A stretch of 64,000 bases of DNA, from assembly GCF_900101905.1 (NCBI RefSeq), contig NZ_FNAJ01000024.1, positions 1 to 64,000 of the forward strand, in the 5' to 3' direction. A model generated the notes under the pieces. That model searched no databases. It saw nothing but the letters and a program-made list of their open reading frames with translations, and had not been told where the DNA came from. This stretch comes from Myxococcus virescens. Lineage in GTDB: Bacteria; Myxococcota; Myxococcia; Myxococcales; Myxococcaceae. The position numbers were made by a program, and so were the translations under genes. This document shows positions 51,877 to 60,935 of the stretch, one piece after another (the first letter of the stretch is position 1; each line of letters begins with the position of its first letter).

Positions 51877-53310
51877 TCACGCCTGACGCAGCACCAGCAG
51901 CCGAAGCTCCGTCATGTCCTCGATGGCGTACTTCACGCCCTCGCGGCCGATGCCCGAGCCCTTCACGCCCCCGTAGGGCATGGTGTCGACGCGGAAGCTC
52001 GGCACGTCGCCCACGACGACACCGCCCACCTCCAGTTCGTCCCAGGCCTTCATCGCCCGCGACAGGTCCTGCGTGAAGAGGCCCGCCTGGAGCCCGAAGC
52101 GCCCGCTGTTCACCTGGGCCAGTGCTTCGTCGAAGCGGTCAAAGGACTGGAGCAGGACGACCGGGCCGAAGGCCTCCTCTGTACTCAGCGCCGCATCGGC
52201 GGGCACCGCCTCCAGCACCGTGGCATCGAGCACCGAGCCCCGCCGTCCGCCCCCCGTGAGGACCCGCGCTCCACGCTGTACGGCCTGCTGAATCCAGCCC
52301 TCCAGGCGCCGCGCCGCGGGCTCATCAATCATGGGCCCCAGCGTCGTGGCCTCGTCCGACGGATTGCCCGGCCGCAGCGCCTTCGCTCGTTCAACGAGCT
52401 TCTCGCGAAGCGCGTCGTACAGCGACGCATGGACCAGCACGCGCTGCACCGAGATGCAGCTCTGCCCCGCCTGGAAGAAGGCCCCCTGCGCCACCCGGTC
52501 CGCGATGAAGTCCAGCGGCGCGCCCGGCGCCTCGTCCACCACGCACGCCGCGTTGCCGCCCAGCTCCAGCACCACCTTCTTCCGGCCCGCCCGCGCCTTC
52601 AGCTCCCAGCCCACCTTCTCCGAGCCCGTGAACGAGAGCAGCTTCAGCCGGTCGTCCTCGATGAGCGGCCCGATGTCGTCCAGCCGCACGGGCAGCACGG
52701 AGAATGCCCCCTCGGGCAGCTCCGTCTCCGCCAGGACCTCCGCCATGATGAGCGCGCTCACCGGCGTGCGGTCCGAAGGCTTGAGGATGAACGGGCAGCC
52801 CGCGGCGATGGCCGGCGCCACCTTGTGCGCCACCAGGTTGAGCGGGAAGTTGAACGGGGTGATGAACGAGCACGGCCCCACCGGCACGCGCTGGGTGAAG
52901 CCCCGGTAGCCCGCGGCGCGCTTCGACACCTCCAGGTTCAGCACCTCGCCCCCGCCGCGCACGGCCTCCTCGGCGGCGGCCTTGAAGGTGTCGATGAGCC
53001 GGTCCACCTCTCCCCGCGCGTCGCGCAGCGGCTTGCCTGCTTCGATGCAGAGCGCCAGGGCCAGCTCCTCCGCGCGTTCGCGGAAGCGGCGCACGCAGTG
53101 TTCGAGCACCGCCTGCCGCGCGTACGGCGCCAGCTTTCGCATGGGCTCGGCGGCGCGCACGGCGGCGGCGATGGCTTCCTCGACAGCCGCGGCGTCCGCG
53201 ACCGCGACGTGCGTCACGACCTCACCCGAGTACTTGTGGGTGACGGCCAGCGCCGCGTTGGGCTGCCGGGGCCGGTTGGCCAGGTAGTACGGATAACGTT
53301 CAGCCAGCAT
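51877..53310 (-). CDS. NAD(P)-dependent aldehyde dehydrogenase
   Basis: 477 residues from ATG 53310 with a GGAGGAACACC site. Motifs: PVGPCSFITPFNFPLNLVAH, FILKPSDRTPVSALIMAEVL, LSFTGSEKVGWELKARAG, VVLELGGNAACVVDE (general-base Glu) and GAFFQAGQSCISVQRVLVHA (catalytic Cys). The C-terminal VDTMPYGGVKGSGIGREGVK is standard. It oxidises an aldehyde to the acid. It follows the acetolactate-synthase-like gene by 35 bases, so the two form an operon that may handle an aldehyde released by or fed to the TPP enzyme. Confidence 0.85.
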   Translation of the reverse strand: MLAERYPYYLANRPRQPNAALAVTHKYSGEVVTHVAVADAAAVEEAIAAAVRAAEPMRKLAPYARQAVLEHCVRRFRERAEELALALCIEAGKPLRDARGEVDRLIDTFKAAAEEAVRGGGEVLNLEVSKRAAGYRGFTQRVPVGPCSFITPFNFPLNLVAHKVAPAIAAGCPFILKPSDRTPVSALIMAEVLAETELPEGAFSVLPVRLDDIGPLIEDDRLKLLSFTGSEKVGWELKARAGRKKVVLELGGNAACVVDEAPGAPLDFIADRVAQGAFFQAGQSCISVQRVLVHASLYDALREKLVERAKALRPGNPSDEATTLGPMIDEPAARRLEGWIQQAVQRGARVLTGGGRRGSVLDATVLEAVPADAALSTEEAFGPVVLLQSFDRFDEALAQVNSGRFGLQAGLFTQDLSRAMKAWDELEVGGVVVGDVPSFRVDTMPYGGVKGSGIGREGVKYAIEDMTELRLLVLRQA

Positions 53311-53345
53311 GGTGTTCCTCCAGTGTTCGCGAACCGCCGTCCCCC

Positions 53346-54983
53346 TCAGAGCGCGGCGAGTTCCTCCGCGCCCGCGCCGAGCGCCCGTGCGTTGTCCGAG
53401 TAGTCGATGGGCACGTCGATGACGTGGACGCCGCTCGACGCCAGGCAGCGAGCCAGCGTCGCGCCGAACTCCGTCGCGCTGGTCGGCCGGTGGCCATGGG
53501 CCCCATACGCCTCCGCGTAGCGAACGAAGTCCGGGTTCCCCAGCGCCATGCCGAAGTCCGGCAGGCCCATCTCCCCCTGCTTCCAGCGAATCATCCCGTA
53601 GCCGTCGTCGCGCACGACGACCACCGTCAGGTCCAGGCCCAGCCGGACGGCCGTCTCCAGCTCCTGCGAGTTCATCATGAACCCACCGTCTCCGCAGACC
53701 GCCACCACCTTGCGGCGGGGATGCACCAGCTTCGCCGCGATGGCCGACGGCAACCCTGCCCCCATCGTCGCCAGCGCGTTGTCGAGCAGCAGCGTGTTGG
53801 GCCGGCGCGTGCGGTAGTAGCGAGCGAACCACAGCTTGTACATGCCGTTGTCCAGGCACACGATGCCGTCGTCCGGCAGCGCGCGCCGCAGCTCGGCGAC
53901 GAGCCGCGCGGGGTAGATGGGGAAGCGGTCGTCATCCCCACCGTGCGCGAGCTGCGCCTCGAGTCCCGCGCGGAACTTCTCGAAGGGCCCGAAGTCCCAG
54001 TGCACGCGAGGCCCCAGCCCTTCACCGATGCGCCACACCGCGTTCGCGATGTCGCCCGTCACCTCCAGCTGCGGGAAGTACACGGGGTCCACGGCCGCCG
54101 AAGAGAAGTTGAGATGCACCACCGTGCGGCGGCTGTCGCGCATGAAGAACGGCGGCTTCTCGATGACGTCGTGGCCCACGTTGATGATGCAGTCCGAGAC
54201 CTCGATGGCGCGGTGGACGAAGTCCCCCTCCGACAGCGCCGCCGTGCCCAGCCACAGGGGATGCGACTCGTCCACGACACCCTTGCCCATCTGCGTGCTG
54301 AAGAAGGGAATGCCCGTCTTGTCCACGAAGACGCGCAGCATCTCCGACGTGAGCTTGCGGTTGGCGCCCGCGCCAATCATGAGCAAGGGCCGGCGAGCGG
54401 ACGCAATCGCCTCCACGGCCAGCGCGATGGACGCCTCATCCGCCACGGGCCGGCGATGGGCGCTGGGCGCCAGCAGCACGGCGTCGGTCGCCTCCCGGGC
54501 CACGTCCTCCGGCAGCTCCAGGTGCGTCGCGCCGGGGCGCTCCTCTTCGGCGCGGCGGAACGCCTCACGCACGGCCGAAGGGACATGCTCCGCTGACACG
54601 AGCGTGCGCGTCAGCTTCGTCAGGGGGCGCATCATCCCCACCACGTCGACAATCTGGAAGTGGCCCTGCTTGCCAGCCCGGATGGGCTTCTGCCCGGTGA
54701 CCATCACCATGGGCATGGCGCCGAGCTGCGCGTAGGCGGCGGCCGTGACGAGGTTGGTCGCCCCGGGCCCCAGCGTCGACAGGACGACGCCCGCGCGGCC
54801 GGTGAGCCGCCCATACGTGGCCGCCATGAAGCCCGCGGCCTGCTCATGACGGGTGAGCACCAGCCGCATGCCCGCGGCCCGCATGGCCTCGATGACGTCC
54901 AGGTTCTCCTCTCCCGGAAGCCCGAAGACGCTGCGCACGCCCTCCGCTTCCAACGCTTTGACGAACAGGTCTGCCGCCTTCAT
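53346..54983 (-). CDS. Acetolactate-synthase-type TPP enzyme
   Basis: 545 residues. The N-terminal Pyr domain has VRSVFGLPGEENLDVIEAMR and the catalytic Glu in LVLTRHEQAAGFMAATYGRL. The middle domain begins at about residue 190. The C-terminal PP domain has VVAVCGDGGFMMNSQELETA (GDGG...N metal-TPP motif). The final VIDVPIDYSDNA is common in catabolic AlsS-like enzymes, and no small regulatory subunit gene is adjacent. Decarboxylates pyruvate or another 2-keto acid; the neighbouring aldehyde dehydrogenase suggests another substrate might be used. Divergent from a LysR gene. Confidence 0.8.
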   Translation of the reverse strand: MKAADLFVKALEAEGVRSVFGLPGEENLDVIEAMRAAGMRLVLTRHEQAAGFMAATYGRLTGRAGVVLSTLGPGATNLVTAAAYAQLGAMPMVMVTGQKPIRAGKQGHFQIVDVVGMMRPLTKLTRTLVSAEHVPSAVREAFRRAEEERPGATHLELPEDVAREATDAVLLAPSAHRRPVADEASIALAVEAIASARRPLLMIGAGANRKLTSEMLRVFVDKTGIPFFSTQMGKGVVDESHPLWLGTAALSEGDFVHRAIEVSDCIINVGHDVIEKPPFFMRDSRRTVVHLNFSSAAVDPVYFPQLEVTGDIANAVWRIGEGLGPRVHWDFGPFEKFRAGLEAQLAHGGDDDRFPIYPARLVAELRRALPDDGIVCLDNGMYKLWFARYYRTRRPNTLLLDNALATMGAGLPSAIAAKLVHPRRKVVAVCGDGGFMMNSQELETAVRLGLDLTVVVVRDDGYGMIRWKQGEMGLPDFGMALGNPDFVRYAEAYGAHGHRPTSATEFGATLARCLASSGVHVIDVPIDYSDNARALGAGAEELAAL

Positions 54984-55067
54984 CGGGTGCCTCCTTCACG
55001 ACCTCGCGATGGGAGAACACTTACGCGCGGGCCATGATTGGTACATTCGTTTGTTCCCATGGCCTCG

Positions 55068-55082
55068 ATAGGCAATGCCTAT
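55068..55082. promoter_or_regulatory. LysR-type binding palindrome (T-N11-A)
   Basis: ATAGGCAATGCCTAT is a perfect 7-1-7 palindrome of the T-N11-A form used by LysR regulators, located nine bases before the LysR start codon in the region shared with the divergent operon. Confidence 0.65.
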
Positions 55083-55091
55083 GATGACGCC

Positions 55092-55976
55092 ATGGAACTG
55101 CGCCACCTCCGCTACTTCTCCGCCGTCGCGGACACCCTGCACTTCGGGCGGGCCGCCAGGCGCGTCCACGTCTCGCAGCCCACGCTGTCGCAGCAGATTC
55201 GCCAGCTCGAGGAGGAGCTCGGCGCGCCCCTCTTCGAGCGCGCCCGGAGCGGCGTGCGCCTGACGCAGGCGGGCGAGCTGTTCCGCACCTACGCCTCGCG
55301 AGCGCTGGAGGACGTGGACGCGGGCAGGGTCGCCGTGGGCGCGCTGCGAGGCCTCACCACCGGCGCCCTGCGCGTGGGCTACCCGCCCAGCATGCGAGGC
55401 GTCGTGCTGCCCGCGCTCGCCGCCGTGCTGCGCAGACACCCGGGCCTGGTGCTGAGCGCGGAGGAAGCCGTGGTGCGGCGAGTGGAGCGGCGGCTGGCGG
55501 ATGGCCGTCTCGACGTGGGGTTGGGCTACGCCCCCGCGCGCTCACCGGACCTGGAGGCGGAGCCCGTCTTCGACAGCAAGCTGGCGCTGGTGGTCGCCAA
55601 GGGCCATCCCCTGGCGAAGCTGGAGACCGTGGGCGCGAAGCCCCTGACCCAGGAGCCCTTCGCGCTGCTCTCCCGAGGGTTGCGCGTGCGAGCCCGCGTG
55701 GATGCCTGGTTCGCCGCCATCCGGATTGCGCCGCATGTCGCGTTGGAGTCGAACGCCGTGGCCACGGTGCTGGCCACCGTTCGCGCGGGGCTCGCGGTGA
55801 CGGTGCTCCCGGAGCCACAACTCGCGGACGCCGCGGGGCTGGCGGTGAAGCGGCTCTCCCCTGCGCCCCGGGCCGAACTTGCGGCGCTCCTGTGGCGAAA
55901 AGGCGCGCCGCGCACGCCCGCCGCGGAGCTGTTCGCGGCCGAGGTGCGCGGCGCCAGACGCCCGAGCAAGCGATGA
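55092..55976 (+). CDS. LysR-family regulator
   Basis: 294 residues from ATG 55092; the ATG at 55059 would place the operator inside the coding part. The winged HTH is MELRHLRYFSAVADTLHFGR, then AARRVHVSQPTLSQQIRQLE. The effector domain contains TTGALRVGYPPSMRGVVLPA and DVGLGYAPARSPDLEAEPVF. Divergent from the acetolactate-synthase / aldehyde dehydrogenase operon with a palindromic operator between them, so it probably regulates that operon and itself. Its stop is 7 bases from the stop of the second aldehyde dehydrogenase. Confidence 0.85.
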   Translation: MELRHLRYFSAVADTLHFGRAARRVHVSQPTLSQQIRQLEEELGAPLFERARSGVRLTQAGELFRTYASRALEDVDAGRVAVGALRGLTTGALRVGYPPSMRGVVLPALAAVLRRHPGLVLSAEEAVVRRVERRLADGRLDVGLGYAPARSPDLEAEPVFDSKLALVVAKGHPLAKLETVGAKPLTQEPFALLSRGLRVRARVDAWFAAIRIAPHVALESNAVATVLATVRAGLAVTVLPEPQLADAAGLAVKRLSPAPRAELAALLWRKGAPRTPAAELFAAEVRGARRPSKR

Positions 55977-55983
55977 GCCCGCT

Positions 55984-57528
55984 TCAGCGCGTGTCGGGGA
56001 GCTGCGTGTAGTCGTGGAAGTTGCCGTGCAGCCGCTCGCCGGGTTCGCCCTCGGTGACGGCCTGGACCAGGTACTTGCCGCCCACGAAGCACCCCTTCCA
56101 CGAACCGCCGATGCCGCCGAAGACCTCCTCCCGGTCTCCGCGCGAGCGCGGCCCGTTGTGGCCGACCTTGAAGGCCCGCAGCTCGGTGGAGACGCGCTTG
56201 CACGTGTCGGGCTCGTCGCAGGCGATGGAGGCGACCAGCGAGCCGTTGGACACGTTCATCTCCGCGATGAGCTCCTCCTCGCTGTCCACGACGACCAGCG
56301 TGTCCACCGGGCCGAAGGGCTCGCCGTGGTAGAGCTTGCAGTTGCGCGGCACGTGCAGCAGCGCGTGCGGGGCCAGGTACGCGGAGACGTCCTGGTCCGG
56401 CAGGAAGCGCTCCGAATCCAGCCGCCCGGCGAAGAGGGGCACGGCGCCGCGGCCCTCCGCCTCGCTCATATGGCCGTGAAGCTCCTCGACCTTCTGGCTG
56501 TTGATGAGCGGGCCGAAGTCGAGCGCGGGTGGCTCACCATCCGGAGTCTCCGCCAACAGCGGGTGGCCCACCTTCAGGGCGGCGACGACGGGCAGGTACG
56601 TCTCCAGGAAGCGCGGCATCAGGCTCCGCTCCACGACGAAGCGCGGGTATGCGGTGCAGCGCTGCTTGCCGTACTCGAAGCCCTTCTTGAGCTGCTTCGC
56701 CAGCCCGTCCCAGTCGCTGAAGTGCCAGATGCCGTAGGCATTCACGCCTTCCATCTCCAGCATGTAGCGCTTGTTGCGGTCATAGAGGCTGGCCGCGATG
56801 TCCCGCCCGTTCGCCTTGCCGCCCACGAAGGACAGGCAGGCGATCTCCGGATTGCGCACCAGCGCGTCACTGAGCTGTCCGCCCGAGCCACTGATGAGCG
56901 ACACAGGCAGCCCGCAGCGGCGCGCGAGCGCCATGCAGAGCGTCAGCGAGAAGAGCCCACCATCCGTGGGCGTCTTGGCGATGGCGCTGTTGCCCGCGAG
57001 CACCTGGACCAGCACCGCGTGGACCAGCACCGACAGCGGGTAGTTCCATGAAGCGATGTTGGAGATGAGCCCCAGCGGACGGCGGCCCTCCACCATGGGC
57101 TCGATTTGGGAGACGTACCACTCCACGCCAGTGATACAGCGGTCCACGCTGACGCGGGCCTGCGGCACCGGCTTGCCAATCTCCCAGGCCAGGATGAGGG
57201 CCAGCAGCTCGCGCTGCTCACGCAGCAGGGACAGGCACTGGGTGACGCGCTCCTTGCGGGCATCGAGGTCCTGGTGGGCCCAGGTCCGCGCCTCCGCGGC
57301 GGCGGCGCTCGCGGCGACGCGCGCGGTGTTCGCATCAATCATGGGCAGGCGGCCCAGGACGGTACCGTCCACCGGGGACAAGTAGGGCTTCCCCTTTCCG
57401 GGATGCCCCCATTCACCCGCGATGAGGTTGAGCACTCGGCCAGACGGGTCGAACGCTTCGGGAACGAGCGCCCGGATTCGGCGCTCCAGATTGGACCACT
57501 CCGCGTAAGCAGGCACCACACTCGCCAT
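55984..57528 (-). CDS. Aldehyde dehydrogenase family protein
   Basis: 514 residues from ATG 57528 with GGAGG eight bases upstream. Motifs: PLGLISNIASWNYPLSVLVH, SLISGSGGQLSDALVRNPEI, LSFVGGKANGRDIAASLYDR, MLEMEGVNAYGIW (general base Glu) and GKQRCTAYPRFVVE (catalytic Cys). The N-terminal extension (about 50 residues with LIAGEWGHPGKGKPYLSPVD) is longer than usual and the final YLVQAVTEGEPGERLHGNFH is unusual for the superfamily, so this belongs to a distinct subgroup. Substrate unknown. Convergent with the LysR gene; on its own promoter. Confidence 0.75.
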   Translation of the reverse strand: MASVVPAYAEWSNLERRIRALVPEAFDPSGRVLNLIAGEWGHPGKGKPYLSPVDGTVLGRLPMIDANTARVAASAAAAEARTWAHQDLDARKERVTQCLSLLREQRELLALILAWEIGKPVPQARVSVDRCITGVEWYVSQIEPMVEGRRPLGLISNIASWNYPLSVLVHAVLVQVLAGNSAIAKTPTDGGLFSLTLCMALARRCGLPVSLISGSGGQLSDALVRNPEIACLSFVGGKANGRDIAASLYDRNKRYMLEMEGVNAYGIWHFSDWDGLAKQLKKGFEYGKQRCTAYPRFVVERSLMPRFLETYLPVVAALKVGHPLLAETPDGEPPALDFGPLINSQKVEELHGHMSEAEGRGAVPLFAGRLDSERFLPDQDVSAYLAPHALLHVPRNCKLYHGEPFGPVDTLVVVDSEEELIAEMNVSNGSLVASIACDEPDTCKRVSTELRAFKVGHNGPRSRGDREEVFGGIGGSWKGCFVGGKYLVQAVTEGEPGERLHGNFHDYTQLPDTR

Positions 57529-57749
57529 GAACACGCCCTCCCCCGGAAGGAGACCAGGCCGACACTCCACCCGGCATCGGCACATTGCGTCAAGGTGATG
57601 GCAAGTGAGGCGCGCGGCAACCGCCGCCCCGCGGCCACGGGTTGCGTCGCTTTTCGCGCGCTGCGCCTTCTTGGCTTCTTCCCAGCGAGCCGCATTGACC
57701 TGACAGATTCCGGTGCAAACTGACTACTCAGGAAGTAGCCTCTGCCTGC

Positions 57750-59171
57750 ATGGGGCTCCCTTTCCTGAATCCGGCCCGACTTCCACCCGGAACCCGGGTG
57801 GGCCCGTGGCGCCTCATGGACCTGCGAGGCCGAGGCACCTACGGCGCCGTCTACCGGGCCCGGCACATCACGGGCACGCACACCGTGGCCCTCAAGCTGG
57901 CCCTGCATGCCCGGGACGAACGCTTCGCGCGCGAGGCCGAGCTGCTGTCCCGCATCCACCACCCCGCCGTTCCCCGGTTGCGAGCGAGCGGGCATTGGCA
58001 GCCCGCCAAGGGACCGCCCCACCCCTACCTCGCAATGGACTGGGTGGAGGGCACGCCGCTCTACGATTGGGTCAGCGAGCACCGCCCCACGTCGCGGCAG
58101 GTGATGGCCCTGCTCGCGAGGCTGGCGCGAGCGATTGAAGCCACTCACGCGGCCGGGGGTCTGCACCGCGACGTCAAAGGGTACAACGTGCTGGTGCGCG
58201 AGGCCGACGGGCAGGCGTTCCTCATGGACTTCGGCTCCAGCCACTACGTGGGCGCCGCGACGCAGACGAGCTCGCCGTTTCCACCAGGGACGCCGGCCTA
58301 TCGGTCCCCAGAAGCATGGCGCTTCGCGGCGAGTGACTCCGCGCCGCCGTATGCGCCGGGGCAAGCGGATGACGTCTTCGCGCTGGGCGTCACCGCGTTC
58401 CGGATGCTCACGGGGCGGTATCCGCCGTCGACGCATCCTGACGTGGCGGAGTCGAGGGTCTGGCACACGGAGCGAGCCCAGGCCCCATCCCCGCGAGACG
58501 TGAATGGGCGCTGCTGCCCGGAGTTGAGCGCGTTGGTGTCGCGGATGCTCGCTCCAAGCCTCCATGCGCGAGGCAGCGCACGCGAGCTGGCGGAGTCTCT
58601 GGATTCCGCGGTGGCACGGGCGGGCTCGGAGTCGGATGTGCCCCTCATGGTGGGAGGTGCCCTTCACTCCCGTGCATCGGCGCAGTGGAAGGAACGTTCC
58701 GTCCTCCATCGGGCCCGACGCCCCCGGTGGCCATGGGTGGCCATCATCGGAGTTGGAGGTCCCCTGGTACTGAGTCTCGGCTGGCGGCCTCGCGCGGGAG
58801 CTTCGGTCACCGTGGCGCCCGAGCCTGCTGCGATGTCCGTCGACGCAACGGACGGAGGCACGGTCGCAGTCGGAGACAGTGTGTTCGCGGCGCCGGTATC
58901 TCCCATCCAGGCCCCCGTTGCATGGTCGACCATCGCCCTGGAGATGCCACCCCGGCCCTTTCCTGGGCAGACCCGGCCAGACGCATCAGGACGGTGCCCA
59001 CGCAAGCTCCAAGTCCCCATCAACGGTGGCTGCTGGGTGAAGCTGGCCGTCGATAACCTGAAGGACTGTGACGAGGATGGGTATGTCCACAAGGGCGCCT
59101 GCTATGGCCCCGCCTTTCCTCCCACGCGGCCCGCCACGTCGAGCCCCGCCCACTGTCCTACGCGCCACTGA
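57750..59171 (+). CDS. Eukaryote-like Ser/Thr protein kinase with one membrane helix
   Basis: 473 residues. Gly loop GRGTYGAVY (about 27-35), Lys49 in VALKLAL, catalytic loop GLHRDVKGYNVLV (HRD at 139-141) and DFGSSHYVG (160-162). APE-like SPEAWRF at about 186. The kinase ends near 290; a hydrophobic segment (about 327-345) gives one transmembrane helix, and the last 125 residues face the periplasm with an unusual Cys-containing end (GGCWVKLAVDNLKDCDEDGY). Such kinases relay external or internal signals in myxobacteria. All catalytic residues are present. Confidence 0.85.
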   Translation: MGLPFLNPARLPPGTRVGPWRLMDLRGRGTYGAVYRARHITGTHTVALKLALHARDERFAREAELLSRIHHPAVPRLRASGHWQPAKGPPHPYLAMDWVEGTPLYDWVSEHRPTSRQVMALLARLARAIEATHAAGGLHRDVKGYNVLVREADGQAFLMDFGSSHYVGAATQTSSPFPPGTPAYRSPEAWRFAASDSAPPYAPGQADDVFALGVTAFRMLTGRYPPSTHPDVAESRVWHTERAQAPSPRDVNGRCCPELSALVSRMLAPSLHARGSARELAESLDSAVARAGSESDVPLMVGGALHSRASAQWKERSVLHRARRPRWPWVAIIGVGGPLVLSLGWRPRAGASVTVAPEPAAMSVDATDGGTVAVGDSVFAAPVSPIQAPVAWSTIALEMPPRPFPGQTRPDASGRCPRKLQVPINGGCWVKLAVDNLKDCDEDGYVHKGACYGPAFPPTRPATSSPAHCPTRH

Positions 59172-59250
59172 AGCGCAGACCCTGTCGCCCGCCTGCCCGC
59201 ACCCGACGTCGCTTCGGCAAGGCGCGCCGCTGCGGCATATCCTCCTGTCG

Positions 59251-59853
59251 ATGAAGCCCACCTACACAGTCAGCGCCGTGCGGAACCGGGACGAGTTGGA
59301 GCACATCCTGGCGCTGCAACAGAAGAACCTGAAGCAGGCGCTGTCCGCGGACGAGATGCGCTCACAGGGCTTCGTCACGGTTCAGCACGACCTGCCGGCA
59401 CTGGAACAGATGCACGCCATGGCGCCCAGCATCGTCGCCCGCCACGATGGAGTGCTGGTGGCCTACGCCCTGACGATGCCGCGCGAGGCCCGCGCGCTGG
59501 CCCCCGTCCTGGAGCCCATGTTCGCGCTCCTCGACTCGATCGAGTTCCGAAGCAAGTCGCTGCGCGACTCCCGCTTCTACGTGATGGGGCAGATCTGCAT
59601 CGAGAAGGCGCACCGGGGACAGGGCTTGTTCGACCGGCTCTACCACCAGCACCGGGACCACTTCCGAGATCAGTTCGACCTCATCGTCACCGAGATTTCC
59701 GTGCGGAACCTCCGCTCCCTGCGCGCGCACGAGCGGGTCGGCTTCGAGACGATCCACACCTACCGGGACGCGACGGACGAATGGGCCGTGGTCGCCTGGG
59801 ACTGGGCGCCGCCACGTCCCCCGGACGTCACGCCCGAGGGGAACACGCGCTGA
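59251..59853 (+). CDS. GNAT-family acetyltransferase
   Basis: 200 residues from ATG 59251. The acetyl-CoA-binding motif appears as YVMGQICIEKAHRGQGLFDR (R-G-Q-G-L), followed by a strand and helix with EISVRNLRSLRAHERVGFET (typical N-x-R-S-x-R-x-H-x-x-x-G-F). The substrate acceptor is unknown. It is 79 bases downstream of the kinase gene on the same strand. Confidence 0.8.
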   Translation: MKPTYTVSAVRNRDELEHILALQQKNLKQALSADEMRSQGFVTVQHDLPALEQMHAMAPSIVARHDGVLVAYALTMPREARALAPVLEPMFALLDSIEFRSKSLRDSRFYVMGQICIEKAHRGQGLFDRLYHQHRDHFRDQFDLIVTEISVRNLRSLRAHERVGFETIHTYRDATDEWAVVAWDWAPPRPPDVTPEGNTR

Positions 59854-59872
59854 GCGTTGAACCAGCCCCTCA

Positions 59873-60538
59873 TCAAGGGAACTGACGTTGCACACGCGCG
59901 CTGAGCCCGATGAGGGCCGCACGGTCCTCCGCGCTGAACATGGCCCCAAAAGCCCGAGCCTCGGCGGAAGGCTCGCGCTGGAAGAACTCCGTCTCGCGCC
60001 GAGCGAACTCCGCGATGTTGGCCTCGGTCGCGGGCTGGCTGAGCAACTCTCGCTGCTGCGCGTAGAAGTCCCCCACCTGGCCTGCGCCGAACTCGCGAGC
60101 ATAGGCCTCCGCGGCAGGCCCCAATCGCGTCAGCGGGCGCGTCACGCCAGAGGATTGAAGCACGGGGCCCACGAGGGGCAGGGCGTGAACCACGGCGCCC
60201 GGCAAGGCCCCCGCGGCATGCCCCGCCGTGCCCAGTATCCCCACAGCCCCCGACAGCAAGGGCCGGATGGCCGCCCCGACCGACCCCGGGGGACACTGCC
60301 GCGTGACCTCCAGGGCCCGCTGGCGCTGTCCGCCGGATGGAGCGGCACCTTGACCGGAGAGATTCACCAGAGGGGCTGAACGCGGTGGCTCGAAGCGGTC
60401 CCGCGAAGGCGGAGGCTGCCGAGCAGCATTCCCAGGCGCCGATGGCGGCGTGGCCACGGAATCCCGAACGCGGGACGTGGATGGCGCCACGGAGGGGCGA
60501 GGCGCGACTCCAGGACGAATCGGACGGGTGTTCCCCAT
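59873..60538 (-). CDS. Pro-rich protein of unknown function
   Basis: 221 residues from ATG 60538 (an in-frame ATG at 60550 is possible). The N-terminal 90 residues are Pro/Ser/Arg-rich and probably disordered (MGNTRPIRPGVAPRPSVAPS). A hydrophobic, Gly/Ala-rich stretch (GAVGILGTAGHAAGALPGAV) could insert into membranes. The C-terminal part is helical (IAEFARRETEFFQREPSAEA). Not recognised. The layout resembles some putative exported toxin or structural proteins but no motif supports that. Confidence 0.45.
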   Translation of the reverse strand: MGNTRPIRPGVAPRPSVAPSTSRVRDSVATPPSAPGNAARQPPPSRDRFEPPRSAPLVNLSGQGAAPSGGQRQRALEVTRQCPPGSVGAAIRPLLSGAVGILGTAGHAAGALPGAVVHALPLVGPVLQSSGVTRPLTRLGPAAEAYAREFGAGQVGDFYAQQRELLSQPATEANIAEFARRETEFFQREPSAEARAFGAMFSAEDRAALIGLSARVQRQFP

Positions 60539-60935
60539 GGCGGAGAACATACCACAGGCTATTCACGAAAAACAGACCTCGCACCCGACCCTTTCGTTCG
60601 CCCCTCGGCAGCGCACGCAATGACTCATCCGCTGTAGCCCCAAGCGACGTGTCACGTTGAAAACAGACACCAGACACATCCAATCCCTCATCATCCCTCC
60701 ACGCCTTGGGAGGCCGAAAAACCACGGCATCGGGCAAGGGACGCCCAGGGTCGTTTCAGAGGGAGACGGGCACCCTATCGCGACGGGAAGAGGGCCATTT
60801 CCATACCTGGAGTGCACAATCCCGGAAACAAATTTGTGACACGAAACAAACACGAATCCGGATTGCCAGGAGCATTCGAGTCTGATGTATTAAATACGTC
60901 TCACTTCGTTGTCCCCCCTAGCAGGAGTTCCCCCG
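60539..60935. promoter_or_regulatory. Regulatory gap with several small palindromes
   Basis: A 397-base gap without a clear gene. Its last 110 bases are AT-rich and hold ACAAATTTGT (60828-60837), AATCCGGATT (60855-60864) and GTATT-A-AATAC (60887-60897), each a perfect palindrome, upstream of the lipoprotein at 60936. These could be operators; the regulators are unknown. The preceding 290 bases show nothing convincing. Confidence 0.4.

Noticed and set aside
60657-60839. 60-residue plus-strand frame in the gap before the lipoprotein
   Set aside because: No ribosome site, no natural-looking pattern, and both strands are open by chance here.
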